From the NCBI GenBank assembly GCA_002354095.1, contig DEKX01000038.1, positions 62,001-126,000 of the forward strand: DNA of 64,000 nucleotides. Direction: 5' to 3'. This document shows positions 1 to 7,813 of this stretch, piece after piece. The translations under genes were made by a program, and so were the position numbers. Below the pieces are notes generated by a model. The model was not told where the DNA came from and did no database searches. It saw only the letters and a list, made by a program, of their open reading frames with translations. The stretch is from Prevotella sp. UBA2711. Its GTDB lineage: Bacteria; Bacteroidota; Bacteroidia; Bacteroidales; Bacteroidaceae. Each line of letters starts with the position of its first letter. The stretch's first letter is position 1.

Positions 1-495
1 ATCCGTTCTATGGGACGTGTTTCCACAGGTGTCATCGGTATGCGTCTCGATGGAGGCGACGACGAGGTGGTAGGCATGGTATGCGTCAACGACCCACAGA
101 CCGAGACCATCATGGTTGTTTCTGAGAACGGCTACGGCAAACGCTCCGAGGTGGAAGACTATCGTAAGACCGCCCGTGGTGCCAAGGGTGTGAAGACACT
201 CGCCATCACCGAGAAGACGGGTCGCCTGGTAGCCATCAAGGTTGTGACCGACGAGAACGACCTCATGATTATCAACAAGTCGGGCATTCTGATCCGTCTG
301 AAGGTTGCCGACGTTCGCGTCATGGGTCGTGCCACACAGGGTGTGCGCCTCATCAACCTCACTAAGAAGAACGACAGCATTGCCTCCGTTTGCAAGGTGA
401 TGTCCAGTCAGGAAGAGGATGTAGAAGAAGCCGAGATCGTCGATGAGGAGCTTCAGGACGAGGCTATCGATACCCCGACAAACAATGAAGAATAA
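1..495 (+). CDS. gyrA: DNA gyrase subunit A, C-terminal part (5' end outside window)
   Basis: This is the last 164 codons of DNA gyrase subunit A, the ATP-dependent negative supercoiling enzyme (A2B2). The frame is already open at base 1, so the gene starts upstream of the window. The visible part is the end of the beta-pinwheel DNA-wrapping domain: the repeating blades carry turns such as GYGKRSEVEDY and GRATQGVRLINL, which are typical of GyrA/ParC C-terminal domains. GRATQGVRLINL and the acidic tail (EEDVEEAEIVDEEL) fit GyrA rather than ParC, but the GyrA-box itself is not in view, so the assignment rests on the blade sequences. A TPR gene follows after 24 nt and could be co-transcribed. 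Confidence 0.9.
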   Translation: MRSMGRVSTGVIGMRLDGGDDEVVGMVCVNDPQTETIMVVSENGYGKRSEVEDYRKTARGAKGVKTLAITEKTGRLVAIKVVTDENDLMIINKSGILIRLKVADVRVMGRATQGVRLINLTKKNDSIASVCKVMSSQEEDVEEAEIVDEELQDEAIDTPTNNEE

Positions 496-519
496 ATGTT
501 TAACCAATATTAAAAGCTT

Positions 520-1731
520 ATGAAAAAATTAATGATGATGGCAATGGTGCTCGTAGCAAGTGCTACAGCCTTTGCAGGTGACAGTGATGCTCTCAAGGCT
601 ATCAAGAAAGCTAAAACTTATGCCGATGCCGCTGCACTCTTGAAGAGCAGCCAGTTGGCTAACGACGAAGAGCGTGCCGAGGCTTACAACAAGCTCGTGG
701 ACCTCGCTATGGAGAAGGTAAGTGCCGAGACTGGTACCATTGCCCAGAACCAGGCTGCTAAGCAGTTGGGTACGGGCAAGGAAGAAGCCTACGACACCTT
801 AGGACTGGCTGACGCTATTTGCAACGCACTCACAGCCGCAGTCGAGTGCAACAAGTACGACCAGATGCCTAACGCCAAGGGCAAGGTAAAGCCACAATAC
901 GACGAGAAGAACGCTGCCCGTCTGTGGCCTGTTCGCAACCACCTCGTAAACATCGGTCAAGATATGGCTCGCAAGGGCGACAATGCCGCTATCCTGAAGT
1001 ACTGGGGTGCTTTCCTTGATTCTGATGCTGATCCTCTCTTCGCTGCTCAGGACCACGAGACTGAGAAGGCATACATCGGACAGGTGGCTTACTATGCCGG
1101 ACGTTATGCTGCTGAGGCTAAGGATATGGCTCGCGCCAAGAAGTATCTCAACATCGCCATGCAGGATGCTGAAATGAAGAAGGACGCTCAGAACTTCCTG
1201 TTCTACGTTATGCGTAGCTCACTTCAGACCAAAGAGGACTCTCTCAACTACCTCAACGAGATGAAGCAACTCTATGCTCAGGAGCCTGAGAACGATGAGA
1301 TTCTGGGTAACATCTACAGCATGTACGAGGGTATGAAGGATAAGGAAGCCATGACTCAGTTGCTCGACAACCACTTGGCTAAGTATCCTAACAGCTACAT
1401 CGCTCTGGCTAACAAGGGCTTGATGGCTATGCAGGACAACAAGGCTGAGGAAGGTGCCACATGGTTCCGTAAGGCCGTTGCCGCCAATCCAGAGAATGCC
1501 ATCGTACAGACCTATCTGGGTATCTGTCTGAACGCTCAGGCTGCCGGTACCGACGATGCTGCCAAGCGCAAGGCCCTCTTCGAGGAGGCTATCACAGCCT
1601 TCGACAAGGCTAAGCAGCTTGATCCTAACAAGGCACAGGTCAACTGGGGTTACAACCGTTATCAGGCCTACTACAACTGCTATGGTGCTGACGATCCCAA
1701 GACCAAGGATGCTGAATTAGATGCGAAATAA
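520..1731 (+). CDS. Secreted TPR-repeat protein
   Basis: A 403-residue protein with a clear signal peptide (MKKLMMMAMVLVASATAFAG), so it is probably periplasmic or surface exposed. The rest is alpha-helical and Ala-rich with TPR-like repeats, clearest in the C-terminal half (NKGLMAMQDNKAEEGATWFR followed by KAVAANPEN, and the ITAFDKAKQLDPNKA unit). The specific role is unknown; TPR proteins usually act as scaffolds. It has the same length, signal peptide and domain order as the protein at 13114-14313, including a shared KGxVKxxYxExNA segment, so the two look like paralogues. The ATG at 520 is the first in frame and gives the complete signal peptide. A hairpin terminator follows at 1761. Confidence 0.8.
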   Translation: MKKLMMMAMVLVASATAFAGDSDALKAIKKAKTYADAAALLKSSQLANDEERAEAYNKLVDLAMEKVSAETGTIAQNQAAKQLGTGKEEAYDTLGLADAICNALTAAVECNKYDQMPNAKGKVKPQYDEKNAARLWPVRNHLVNIGQDMARKGDNAAILKYWGAFLDSDADPLFAAQDHETEKAYIGQVAYYAGRYAAEAKDMARAKKYLNIAMQDAEMKKDAQNFLFYVMRSSLQTKEDSLNYLNEMKQLYAQEPENDEILGNIYSMYEGMKDKEAMTQLLDNHLAKYPNSYIALANKGLMAMQDNKAEEGATWFRKAVAANPENAIVQTYLGICLNAQAAGTDDAAKRKALFEEAITAFDKAKQLDPNKAQVNWGYNRYQAYYNCYGADDPKTKDAELDAK

Positions 1732-1760
1732 ATCAAATATATAAAATAATTTAGTTATCA

Positions 1761-1795
1761 AGTCCTGCCGTGCGTGATGCATAGCAGGGCTTTTT
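1761..1795 (+). terminator. Rho-independent terminator after the TPR gene
   Basis: AGTCCTGC at 1761-1768 pairs with GCAGGGCT at 1784-1791 (one G-U pair) around a 15-nt loop and runs into TTTTT. It lies about 30 nt downstream of the TPR stop codon. Confidence 0.8.
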
Positions 1796-1840
1796 GAATT
1801 CCCCTTCAACATTTTATAAGCGAACTCTCGGGGTAATATT

Positions 1841-1870
1841 TTGCTGAACCAACAAAAAATTGTACCTTTG
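1841..1870 (+). promoter_or_regulatory. Bacteroidetes-type promoter for the B3/B4-domain gene
   Basis: A TTG at 1841-1843 (within TTTTG), a 19-nt spacer and TACCTTTG at 1863-1870 match the Bacteroidetes sigma-ABfr consensus. Only five bases separate the -7 box from the ATG at 1876, so the mRNA would be leaderless or nearly so. Confidence 0.75.
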
Positions 1871-1875
1871 CAGGT

Positions 1876-2541
1876 ATGAATATCATTGTATCAAAGGAGA
1901 TTGAACAGGTATGCCCAACATTTGTTGGAGCCTGCGTGGAGGCGAATGTGATGAACACCCCCTATAGCGAGGAATTATGGCAGGAGATTGATGCCCTGTG
2001 CGAGCATTGCAGGCAGACCCTCACGACAGAGACACTGAAGGTGATGAGCAGCATCGCTGCCACACGTAGCGTGTATAAGGCCTGTGGCAAGGATCCCTCG
2101 CGTTATCGCCCTGCCTCAGAAGCCCTCATCCGCAGGGTCCTGCAGGGAAAGTCGCTCTATCAGATAGACACACTGGTGGATCTCATCAACCTCGCCTCCA
2201 TCGCATACGGCTACAGCATTGGCGGCTTCGATGCAGACAAGCTCAAGGGCGACACACTGACCTTAGGTATAGGTCGCGAGGGAGAGCCCTACGAGGGTAT
2301 TGGCCGTGGGATGATCAACATCCACAGACTGCCTGTCTATCGAGATGCTGAGGGTGGGGTGGGGACACCCACCAGCGACAATGAGCGTACGAAGATCGAA
2401 CTCAAGACTACCCACCTTGTGGTGCTCATCAATGGTTATGACGGCAACGAAGAGCGCGTCGTGGCCAATGCCCGCTTCATCCAGGACCTGCTCCGCAAAT
2501 ACTGCCTGAGCGACGGTGGACAATACACCCTCTATCGGTAA
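1876..2541 (+). CDS. B3/B4 domain protein (PheT-like tRNA-synthetase editing fold)
   Basis: A 221-residue cytoplasmic protein matching the stand-alone B3/B4 family, which shares the fold of the editing domain of the phenylalanyl-tRNA synthetase beta subunit. Characteristic segments are ATRSVYKACGKDPSRYRPAS, EALIRRVLQGKSLYQI, VDLINLASIAYGYSIGG and the late HLVVLINGYDG stretch. Family members are assumed to bind amino acids or misacylated tRNA, but the substrate is not known. No signal peptide is present. The start at 1876 is supported by the strong promoter whose -7 box ends at 1870. It is a single-gene unit: a terminator lies upstream and the next gene has its own promoter. Confidence 0.8.
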   Translation: MNIIVSKEIEQVCPTFVGACVEANVMNTPYSEELWQEIDALCEHCRQTLTTETLKVMSSIAATRSVYKACGKDPSRYRPASEALIRRVLQGKSLYQIDTLVDLINLASIAYGYSIGGFDADKLKGDTLTLGIGREGEPYEGIGRGMINIHRLPVYRDAEGGVGTPTSDNERTKIELKTTHLVVLINGYDGNEERVVANARFIQDLLRKYCLSDGGQYTLYR

Positions 2542-2636
2542 ATGGTATATGAATAAATCAGCAAAATTTTTTAGATTTTTTGGGGGAGCGTTGCAACACT
2601 GCACGCAAGATACCAGCCACAGTTTTTTTATTAGAT

Positions 2637-2667
2637 TTGCTTATTTCCAATATTCTTTGTATATTTG
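2637..2667 (+). promoter_or_regulatory. Promoter for the secreted protein at 2702
   Basis: TTG at 2637-2639 (within TTTG), a 20-nt spacer and TATATTTG at 2660-2667. It is followed by a 34-nt leader before the ATG at 2702, and so excludes any start upstream of about 2670 in the longer open frame. Confidence 0.75.
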
Positions 2668-2701
2668 CAGAAAGAATATATTTAGAATTGATATAAAGCT
2701 C

Positions 2702-3526
2702 ATGAAAAGAAAACTTATATTTATAATGGTGACTGTTTGCCTATTCATCTGTGATGCGCAGGCAAAGACGACGTACATACCTACGTATGATAACCGCATC
2801 ACGATGATAGAGAATGGAGCGATTGACTCTTTGACAAATCAAACTCACGCTCTGTCGATGCAGTCAAAAGACGGGCTTATTACTTGTGTATTAGCCCAAC
2901 AAGTGGTCTCTGAAGAACTGGTTCGTGATATCAAAAGAGCTAAAAGTTCTGAAGGATGGGCTATGGTGGCAGCAGCGCTCTCTTCTGCTGGTGAAGGCAT
3001 GGCTCGTAATCAGATGAACTATAGTCGTAATAAAGGGTGGGCTATGCAAAGGTATATTGATGCAAGAGAAAATACGAATGCCTCTTTAGCTGCTTCTGCT
3101 AATGCCAAGGCACAGGCAGAAGATTTGAAAACACTGCTGATTGACCTCGTTGTTAAAAATAACTCGCAAAAGGAAATGCTAATTACAGATATGGATAGAG
3201 GAGCAGTTTGGTTTATTTTACCCAACTGTGAGATACGAATACCTTTGTTAAAGGATGAGGAAGGGCATTTCCGTATATCATCGTGCAATCCGCTTGAAGA
3301 AAATGTAAAGTATATCAACGCATTAGGAACCAGTACTCTTGAAAAGTACACAGTGGGCCTTGAAACGGATATGTCATGGTTTGTTCCCATCAGTAAAAAA
3401 TCAAAGAAAGGACTACGATATGATTCTGATAAAGAAGATGGTTATATGTGGATTAATAAGGAAACGATGGTCATAAAATATTTGTCAGAGGAAGAATTTA
3501 AAAGCATCAAAAAGAACTATGAGTAA
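2702..3526 (+). CDS. Secreted protein of unknown function
   Basis: A 274-residue protein that I do not recognise. It begins with a good signal peptide (MKRKLIFIMVTVCLFICDAQA) and is predicted to be exported. The frame is open further upstream to 2516, but the promoter at 2637-2667 and the signal peptide place the start at 2702. The middle region (about residues 60-150) is Ala/Ser-rich and helical (WAMVAAALSSAGEGMARNQM, NASLAASANAKAQAEDLKTL) and could form a coiled coil. The C-terminal half is more hydrophilic with aromatic residues (VWFILPNCEIRIPLLKDEEG). The region is more AT-rich than the flanking core genes, as are the next two genes, which suggests an accessory patch from 2600 to 5260. 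Confidence 0.6.
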   Translation: MKRKLIFIMVTVCLFICDAQAKTTYIPTYDNRITMIENGAIDSLTNQTHALSMQSKDGLITCVLAQQVVSEELVRDIKRAKSSEGWAMVAAALSSAGEGMARNQMNYSRNKGWAMQRYIDARENTNASLAASANAKAQAEDLKTLLIDLVVKNNSQKEMLITDMDRGAVWFILPNCEIRIPLLKDEEGHFRISSCNPLEENVKYINALGTSTLEKYTVGLETDMSWFVPISKKSKKGLRYDSDKEDGYMWINKETMVIKYLSEEEFKSIKKNYE

Positions 3527-3555
3527 AGGAGTGGTGTATTAATTATTGATTTATT

Positions 3556-3615
3556 ATGGACCACTTAACTCCTAAACAGCGATATGTTAATATGATGGCA
3601 GAGGAAATTAAATGA
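3556..3615 (+). CDS. Possible 19-residue ORF or gene remnant inside the repeat
   Basis: A short frame encoding MDHLTPKQRYVNMMAEEIK lies at the start of repeat copy A. The opening DHLTPKQR..NM resembles the N-terminus of Vsr-family endonucleases (typically LTPEQR..NM), so this may be a leftover of a vsr-like gene rather than a working peptide. The matching frame in copy B (4462) is interrupted after eight codons by CAG-TGA. Neither reading is proven. Confidence 0.3.
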   Translation: MDHLTPKQRYVNMMAEEIK

Positions 3616-3668
3616 AATGATTCTTTAGCCTTTTTACCGGCTTCATTAAGAATTCTCCCTATAACCGA

Positions 3669-3698
3669 TTGTTGTTTAAATTGTTTTTACTAACTTTG
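3669..3698 (+). promoter_or_regulatory. Promoter within repeat copy A
   Basis: TTG at 3669-3671, a 19-nt spacer and TAACTTTG at 3691-3698, 26 nt before the ATG at 3725. Confidence 0.7.
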
Positions 3699-3724
3699 CA
3701 GTAATATAAACTATAATTGTGATT

Positions 3725-4384
3725 ATGCAATATAAGTCAATGGACAACATACAACAATGGGTCTTCACAAAGAGAAGGGAACTGCTTAGTCAGAAGATAG
3801 AGTGCCAGGAAAGGTTTAAACGTCTTCTGAAAAAGGCCAATGTTTTATATATTCGAGAAAGTCCTAGGTTCAAAATGAATACGGGAGAGTTTTGCTTTAT
3901 GGATTTTTACATCCCTTATTACAAGTTGGATATTGAGTTAGATGGGAAGCAGCACAGGGATATAGAACATTTTAAAAGGGATGTTGAGAAAAGCGAGTTC
4001 CTATGGAATGATGAACACATTGCTACTGTTCGAATATCGAACGAAAAAGTACGTGAACTACAGCGACTGGACATTCAAGCTATATGGGAATGTGTCGATC
4101 GAGAAAAAAGAAATGTAATCGAAAGGGAATTATTACAAAGAAGGGAGGGGTGGTTGAACTTCTATAAATATAATGAGTTTGATGTAAATACTCCCATATG
4201 GCTATATAGTAAAGAGAATTTCCAATTCTTGCAATACAATAATGTGATTGAGGCTCAGCGTGCTTGTCTCTTGAGTGATGATAAAAAGTTCTATGATATT
4301 TTGGAAGGAGAGACGAAATACAATTTCATCGCAGCATTTGGTGAGGATGAGTTGAATGAGATGTTAGAGGATTTGAAAAAGTGA
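3725..4384 (+). CDS. DUF559/Vsr-fold endonuclease-like protein
   Basis: A 219-residue protein whose residues 50-110 resemble the DUF559 domain of the PD-(D/E)XK/Vsr nuclease group: FCFMDFYIPYYKLDIELDGK, then QHRD, a run of charged residues and EFLWNDEHIATVRISNE. The D...E-L-D-G-K pattern could supply the metal-binding acidic residues. The C-terminal half (about 130-219) has no recognisable domain. No signal peptide is seen, so it should be cytoplasmic. A GTG at 3719 and another ATG at 3740 are alternative starts; 3725 is chosen as the first ATG after the promoter. It is AT-rich compared with core genes. Whether it belongs to a defence system is not shown: there is no methylase or helicase partner nearby. 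Confidence 0.6.
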   Translation: MQYKSMDNIQQWVFTKRRELLSQKIECQERFKRLLKKANVLYIRESPRFKMNTGEFCFMDFYIPYYKLDIELDGKQHRDIEHFKRDVEKSEFLWNDEHIATVRISNEKVRELQRLDIQAIWECVDREKRNVIERELLQRREGWLNFYKYNEFDVNTPIWLYSKENFQFLQYNNVIEAQRACLLSDDKKFYDILEGETKYNFIAAFGEDELNEMLEDLKK

Positions 4385-4461
4385 CCCATTTTGAGCGTCG
4401 TAAGGCAACAAATACTTGAACCACGTACCAGATACCTGTTTTCCTCAATAAAGATTAAGCA

Positions 4462-4605
4462 ATGGACCACTTAATTCCTAAACAGTGACATGTTAATAAG
4501 ATGGCAGAAGAAATGATATAAAACAGAGACTTCTGCCTTTTTGCCGGCTTTATTAAGAATTCTCCCTAAAACCGATTGTTGTTTAAATTGTTTTAACTAT
4601 CTTTG
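4462..4605 (+). repeat. Promoter-bearing direct repeat, copy B
   Basis: Second copy of the repeat at 3556-3698, upstream of the secreted protein at 4628. Its short frame is broken by TGA at the ninth codon. It retains the TTAAGAATTCTCCCT block and the ATTGTTGTTTAAATTG stretch, and ends in TATCTTTG. Confidence 0.85.
4576..4605 (+). promoter_or_regulatory. Promoter within repeat copy B
   Basis: TTG at 4576-4578, a 19-nt spacer and TATCTTTG at 4598-4605, 22 nt before the ATG at 4628. Confidence 0.7.
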
Positions 4606-4627
4606 TATCCGTTAAAAATATAAGAAG

Positions 4628-5260
4628 ATGAAAAAACTGACATTAGTATTTATTTTGGCCTGTTGCATGCTAAACGTGGCAGCTCAGGACTCTTTCAAAG
4701 TGAATTATCAGGGCGCACGCCCTATGATAAAAGACTTTGTGAAGGCTTTTATTGTATCACTTGACTTAGATAACGTGGAGGAATGTGATGCAGAGTCGAT
4801 GGCTCTCTATAAAAATCTACAACACGCTATCGGTTTGCAGGAAAAGGGACAGCCTCTTGAAAAGAACGAAACGCTGACCATCGACACGAAAAATGGCTTT
4901 CTGTGCTATGAGTGGACCTATGAAGAGTCTTCCTCTAAAATAGAAATGTGCTATTGGAATGAAGCTGACGGCAAGCATAAACTCTTTGCAGTCAGTCGAT
5001 GGTGTTTTGTCAACGGTAAGCCTTCTTCAGGACAATATGACGGTATGCTGTTCTACCGATATAATAATGCCACCAGGAAAATGACGAGTTGTGAAATACC
5101 TGGCTTTAATGTGGAATACTTTAACAAGAGCTATGCGTTGCCTCGTGTTGGGAAGGATATTATCGTCACCACTTGGCATGACAACGGTACGAAGACACAG
5201 AAGTCGCTGAAGTGGAACGGGCACGGTTTCAACTATGATGGAGCAGATAGAAAGAATTAG
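4628..5260 (+). CDS. Secreted protein of unknown function
   Basis: A 210-residue protein with a signal peptide (MKKLTLVFILACCMLNVAAQ), predicted to be exported. The cysteines at residues 12-13 lie in a hydrophobic run, but AxA cleavage before QD is the simpler reading. The mature part is beta-rich with many aromatic residues (NGFLCYEWTYEESSSKIEMC, GHGFNYDGADRKN). I do not recognise the family. It is preceded by repeat copy B carrying its promoter and followed by a strong bidirectional terminator, so it is a single-gene unit. Confidence 0.6.
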   Translation: MKKLTLVFILACCMLNVAAQDSFKVNYQGARPMIKDFVKAFIVSLDLDNVEECDAESMALYKNLQHAIGLQEKGQPLEKNETLTIDTKNGFLCYEWTYEESSSKIEMCYWNEADGKHKLFAVSRWCFVNGKPSSGQYDGMLFYRYNNATRKMTSCEIPGFNVEYFNKSYALPRVGKDIIVTTWHDNGTKTQKSLKWNGHGFNYDGADRKN

Positions 5261-5312
5261 GTACATGGAGCAAAGGCTCGACAGGGCATCAGATGCGGTG
5301 ATCCAAATGAAA

Positions 5313-5350
5313 AAGATGGATGTCAACATGTAGTGACATCCATCTTGTCT
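5313..5350. terminator. Bidirectional terminator between convergent genes
   Basis: AAGATGGATGTCA at 5313-5325 pairs perfectly with TGACATCCATCTT at 5334-5346, an eight-base loop between them. It lies between the plus-strand gene ending at 5260 and the minus-strand operon ending at 5364 and can serve both. Confidence 0.85.
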
Positions 5351-5363
5351 TTATTGATATGAT

Positions 5364-6818
5364 TTAGTCTTCTTCCCTTTTCTCATAGAAATAGACGTCA
5401 ACCTTGTAATCGTTGGACGGCGATTTGTCGAGGAATTCGGCTGCCTCCCATTTGGTGAGCGTCTTGCCGTTCAGTTCGGCATCCGTAATCTCGCCCTCCA
5501 GCTCCATCATGCCGAAGCGGTCAACCACCTTACTGCCTTTCAGTACATACACCTCTGTGGCATACGACGGTCCACCGGCAGGACCGGCTATCGTGACAGA
5601 ACCGCGCTTGTCGTTTGAACGGTTGAAGTGGGCTTTCATCTTCTCGGTTTCTATGCCAATCAGTTCGGGCTTACGGTCGCGGAAAGTGAACAGCGCACCG
5701 ATTTTCTCGTCCTTGTCACGCATCCATACTTCGTCGATGCCATCGTTGTCGATGTCGATGAAATAGTATTTCTTCAGCGGATATTCTTCGCGAGCGTTGC
5801 TTTCCTTGAGATAAAGCTTCTGCATGGCGGCTAATTCCTTGTCCCAGAGCGGTGGTTGCTCGTCTATCATATTGTGGTAGCAAGCATACTCTACCTCATT
5901 GATTTTGCCATCGTGGACGAAATACATCCCCACGGTACTGCTCTCAGGAGCATAATGGGCGTATGCCAATTCCAAGCCCTTGGGACCCTCGAAGGCACCG
6001 AAGATAACGGTGGGTGTATATTCGCCCTCGTCGTCGGCATTCCATGTGCACGTCTTGCTCTCCTCATCGTAATAGCCCAACACTTCGAGTGAATAGATGC
6101 TGTCGCCGTCGGCAATGACATTCAGCGCCAGTGCCTTCTTAAAGTCGCTGTCTTCGGTCTTGGGTGCATTTTTATACTCACCGATGAACTGAACGGTGCC
6201 CTGCAGGTAGCGTCCGCCAATTTTGGTGATGAGTTGTGAGCGCTTCGCCTTCATGCCATAGCGTTGTTCCATCTTCTTGACGATAGCCTGTGGCATAGGC
6301 GTTTCTCTTTCGGGGCACTCGCATTCCAACTGCTTGCGCGTCTTCAGGTAGTCCTTATGTATCACGAGCTGGAGTCCCCATAAAGCATCGTCTTTCTTGG
6401 GTATATCCTTGCTGTTGGCAAAGGCATATTTCAGACCAGGTGACGGGATGGATGAGATGCCATGCAGTTCGCCAGGGAACATATCCTTGCCATCAGGGTT
6501 GAGCCATGTCTCGCCCAGGAACTTGATGTCAATCCATTTCTCACCGTAGAGCATCTTGGTGTAACCTGCCGCATTGCGACGGATCATGTCCTGCCAGGCA
6601 TCCGGTACGTCCCCTTCATTGCTCCAATAAACTATCTGCATATACTGCGGATTCATATAGTAGAGGAACATGGGTAGGGGAGTGGTGTCGTTCAATTCAG
6701 CCATCACGCTGTCAACAGCCGTCGAGTCATTATCAGCGGCATCGCCGGCAGCCCCTTTGTTCTTACAACTAATCATAACAGCCATCGCGCAGATGGCTAA
6801 GCATACTAATTTCTTCAT
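5364..6818 (-). CDS. Lipoprotein of unknown function with a DxDxDG calcium-type loop
   Basis: A 484-residue predicted lipoprotein: MKKLVCLAICAMAVMISC ends in a lipobox with Cys18. The open frame extends 12 codons further upstream, but the signal sequence fixes the start at 6818. The N-terminal part contains aromatic segments (LPMFLYYMNPQYMQIVYWSN). Around residues 355-370 there is FIDIDNDGIDEVWMRD, the Ca-binding loop type found in FG-GAP/VCBS-like and EF-hand-like repeats. The catalytic role, if any, is unknown. It is the last gene of the operon that begins at 11175, 45 nt after the kinase lipoprotein gene, and ends at the shared terminator. Confidence 0.65.
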   Translation of the reverse strand: MKKLVCLAICAMAVMISCKNKGAAGDAADNDSTAVDSVMAELNDTTPLPMFLYYMNPQYMQIVYWSNEGDVPDAWQDMIRRNAAGYTKMLYGEKWIDIKFLGETWLNPDGKDMFPGELHGISSIPSPGLKYAFANSKDIPKKDDALWGLQLVIHKDYLKTRKQLECECPERETPMPQAIVKKMEQRYGMKAKRSQLITKIGGRYLQGTVQFIGEYKNAPKTEDSDFKKALALNVIADGDSIYSLEVLGYYDEESKTCTWNADDEGEYTPTVIFGAFEGPKGLELAYAHYAPESSTVGMYFVHDGKINEVEYACYHNMIDEQPPLWDKELAAMQKLYLKESNAREEYPLKKYYFIDIDNDGIDEVWMRDKDEKIGALFTFRDRKPELIGIETEKMKAHFNRSNDKRGSVTIAGPAGGPSYATEVYVLKGSKVVDRFGMMELEGEITDAELNGKTLTKWEAAEFLDKSPSNDYKVDVYFYEKREED

Positions 6819-6863
6819 AAAGCTTCTGTTCCTAATTGTGGGGATTGCTCCCACAGTTCTTCA

Positions 6864-7811
6864 CTAATCTTGTCCTGCCAGCGCACGTATTCTGCTATTA
6901 ATCTCTTGGGCCAGTGCTCGATTGGAATCCGACAGTCCCTCAATTGATAGTAAGTCTCCCGCGATATAGGCAAGCTGATGTTTCGTAAGGTCGCCTTTGT
7001 CAATTTCATCACGCAACACATTTAAAAGATAGGTAATGTCGTCCTGAGTGACGTGAAAGTCCCACTGGCAAGCCTCGTCAATGCTGACGCGCTTTGCCAC
7101 TACATTGTCGCGCTTGTCGAAGCAGTAGTACTCGATGTTGGGGAAGTTCTGCTTCATCAGCTCCATCTTGTGGACGTTGTTGCCAAACGACTCAATCATG
7201 TAGGGAATATGGATGAAGCGTCCGCTTTTCTTGCCCCTGTCAACCGAGTTCTTGAAACAGTTGCGGATGGTGTTATAGACGGCAATGAGACGGATGTTCT
7301 TCATACCATAGCGCTGAGCTTTCTGAATGGCGCCAGCCAGTTTCTTGTATGAATTGAAGGCGGCATCATACACCAAACCGGTGTTTGAGAAATCCATTTC
7401 GCGAGCAGCCGTGCTCTTGCCACTGGCAGAGGGACCCGTAAAGATGACGAACTCCGTCTTCCCTTGTCTGACAGCCCGTTCGAGCATGACACTGTAGAGG
7501 GTGTCAACCAAATAACGCTCGGCATCGCGATAGTAAACGGTATTGCTACCTCCGTCGTAACCGATGGGCTTGAACAGCAGGCGCATCTCGTCAGGGTCAA
7601 TCTTATTATTGGCTGTCGCCATGTATTTTTGTATCAGCTCGGTGGTGTGCACCTTTGCCCAAACCTTGGCATCCTCATTGATGAGGGTAGGCTGGGGCGC
7701 CTCGATGGACGATACTGCCTTCTGTTGGGATTTACACCCGGTAAAAACCAACAAAGTGGTTGCCATCATGCAGACGGCAACCACTTTTAATGTTTGAAAC
7801 TTGATGTTCAT
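6864..7811 (-). CDS. Lipoprotein with a Zeta-toxin-like P-loop kinase domain
   Basis: A 315-residue protein with a lipoprotein signal (TTLLVFTGC, Cys26) followed by a P-loop kinase module. The Walker A motif GPSASGKST is at residues 126-134, followed by a hydrophobic strand and NTGLVYDAAF. Then comes YNTIRNCFKNSVDRGKKSGR, which resembles the substrate-binding Arg/Gly segment of Zeta-toxin/UDP-GlcNAc-kinase-like proteins. From the IEAPQPTL start of the module to the C-terminus it is clearly homologous to the C-terminal half of the neighbouring fusion protein (7814-9715). The gap between these genes is 2 nt, so they are translationally linked. Export of an ATP-type kinase is odd because free ATP is scarce outside the cytoplasm. 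No antitoxin-like partner is seen. The Zeta-like call is by motif only. Confidence 0.65.
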   Translation of the reverse strand: MNIKFQTLKVVAVCMMATTLLVFTGCKSQQKAVSSIEAPQPTLINEDAKVWAKVHTTELIQKYMATANNKIDPDEMRLLFKPIGYDGGSNTVYYRDAERYLVDTLYSVMLERAVRQGKTEFVIFTGPSASGKSTAAREMDFSNTGLVYDAAFNSYKKLAGAIQKAQRYGMKNIRLIAVYNTIRNCFKNSVDRGKKSGRFIHIPYMIESFGNNVHKMELMKQNFPNIEYYCFDKRDNVVAKRVSIDEACQWDFHVTQDDITYLLNVLRDEIDKGDLTKHQLAYIAGDLLSIEGLSDSNRALAQEINSRIRALAGQD

Positions 7812-7813
7812 CG

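Larger units (their letters stand above)
3556..3698 (+). repeat. Promoter-bearing direct repeat, copy A
   Basis: A ~143-bp segment that recurs at 4462-4605 in the same orientation with scattered substitutions. It begins with the short MDHLTPKQ frame, has a central GCCTTTTTnCCGGCTT and TTAAGAATTCTCCCT block, and ends in a promoter (ATTGTTGTTTAAATTG to TAACTTTG). The promoter lies just upstream of the nuclease-like gene at 3725. Confidence 0.85.

Noticed and set aside
6815..7021. A small minus-strand gene between the kinase lipoprotein and the last lipoprotein
   Set aside because: It overlaps both neighbours in another frame and has no start context of its own.
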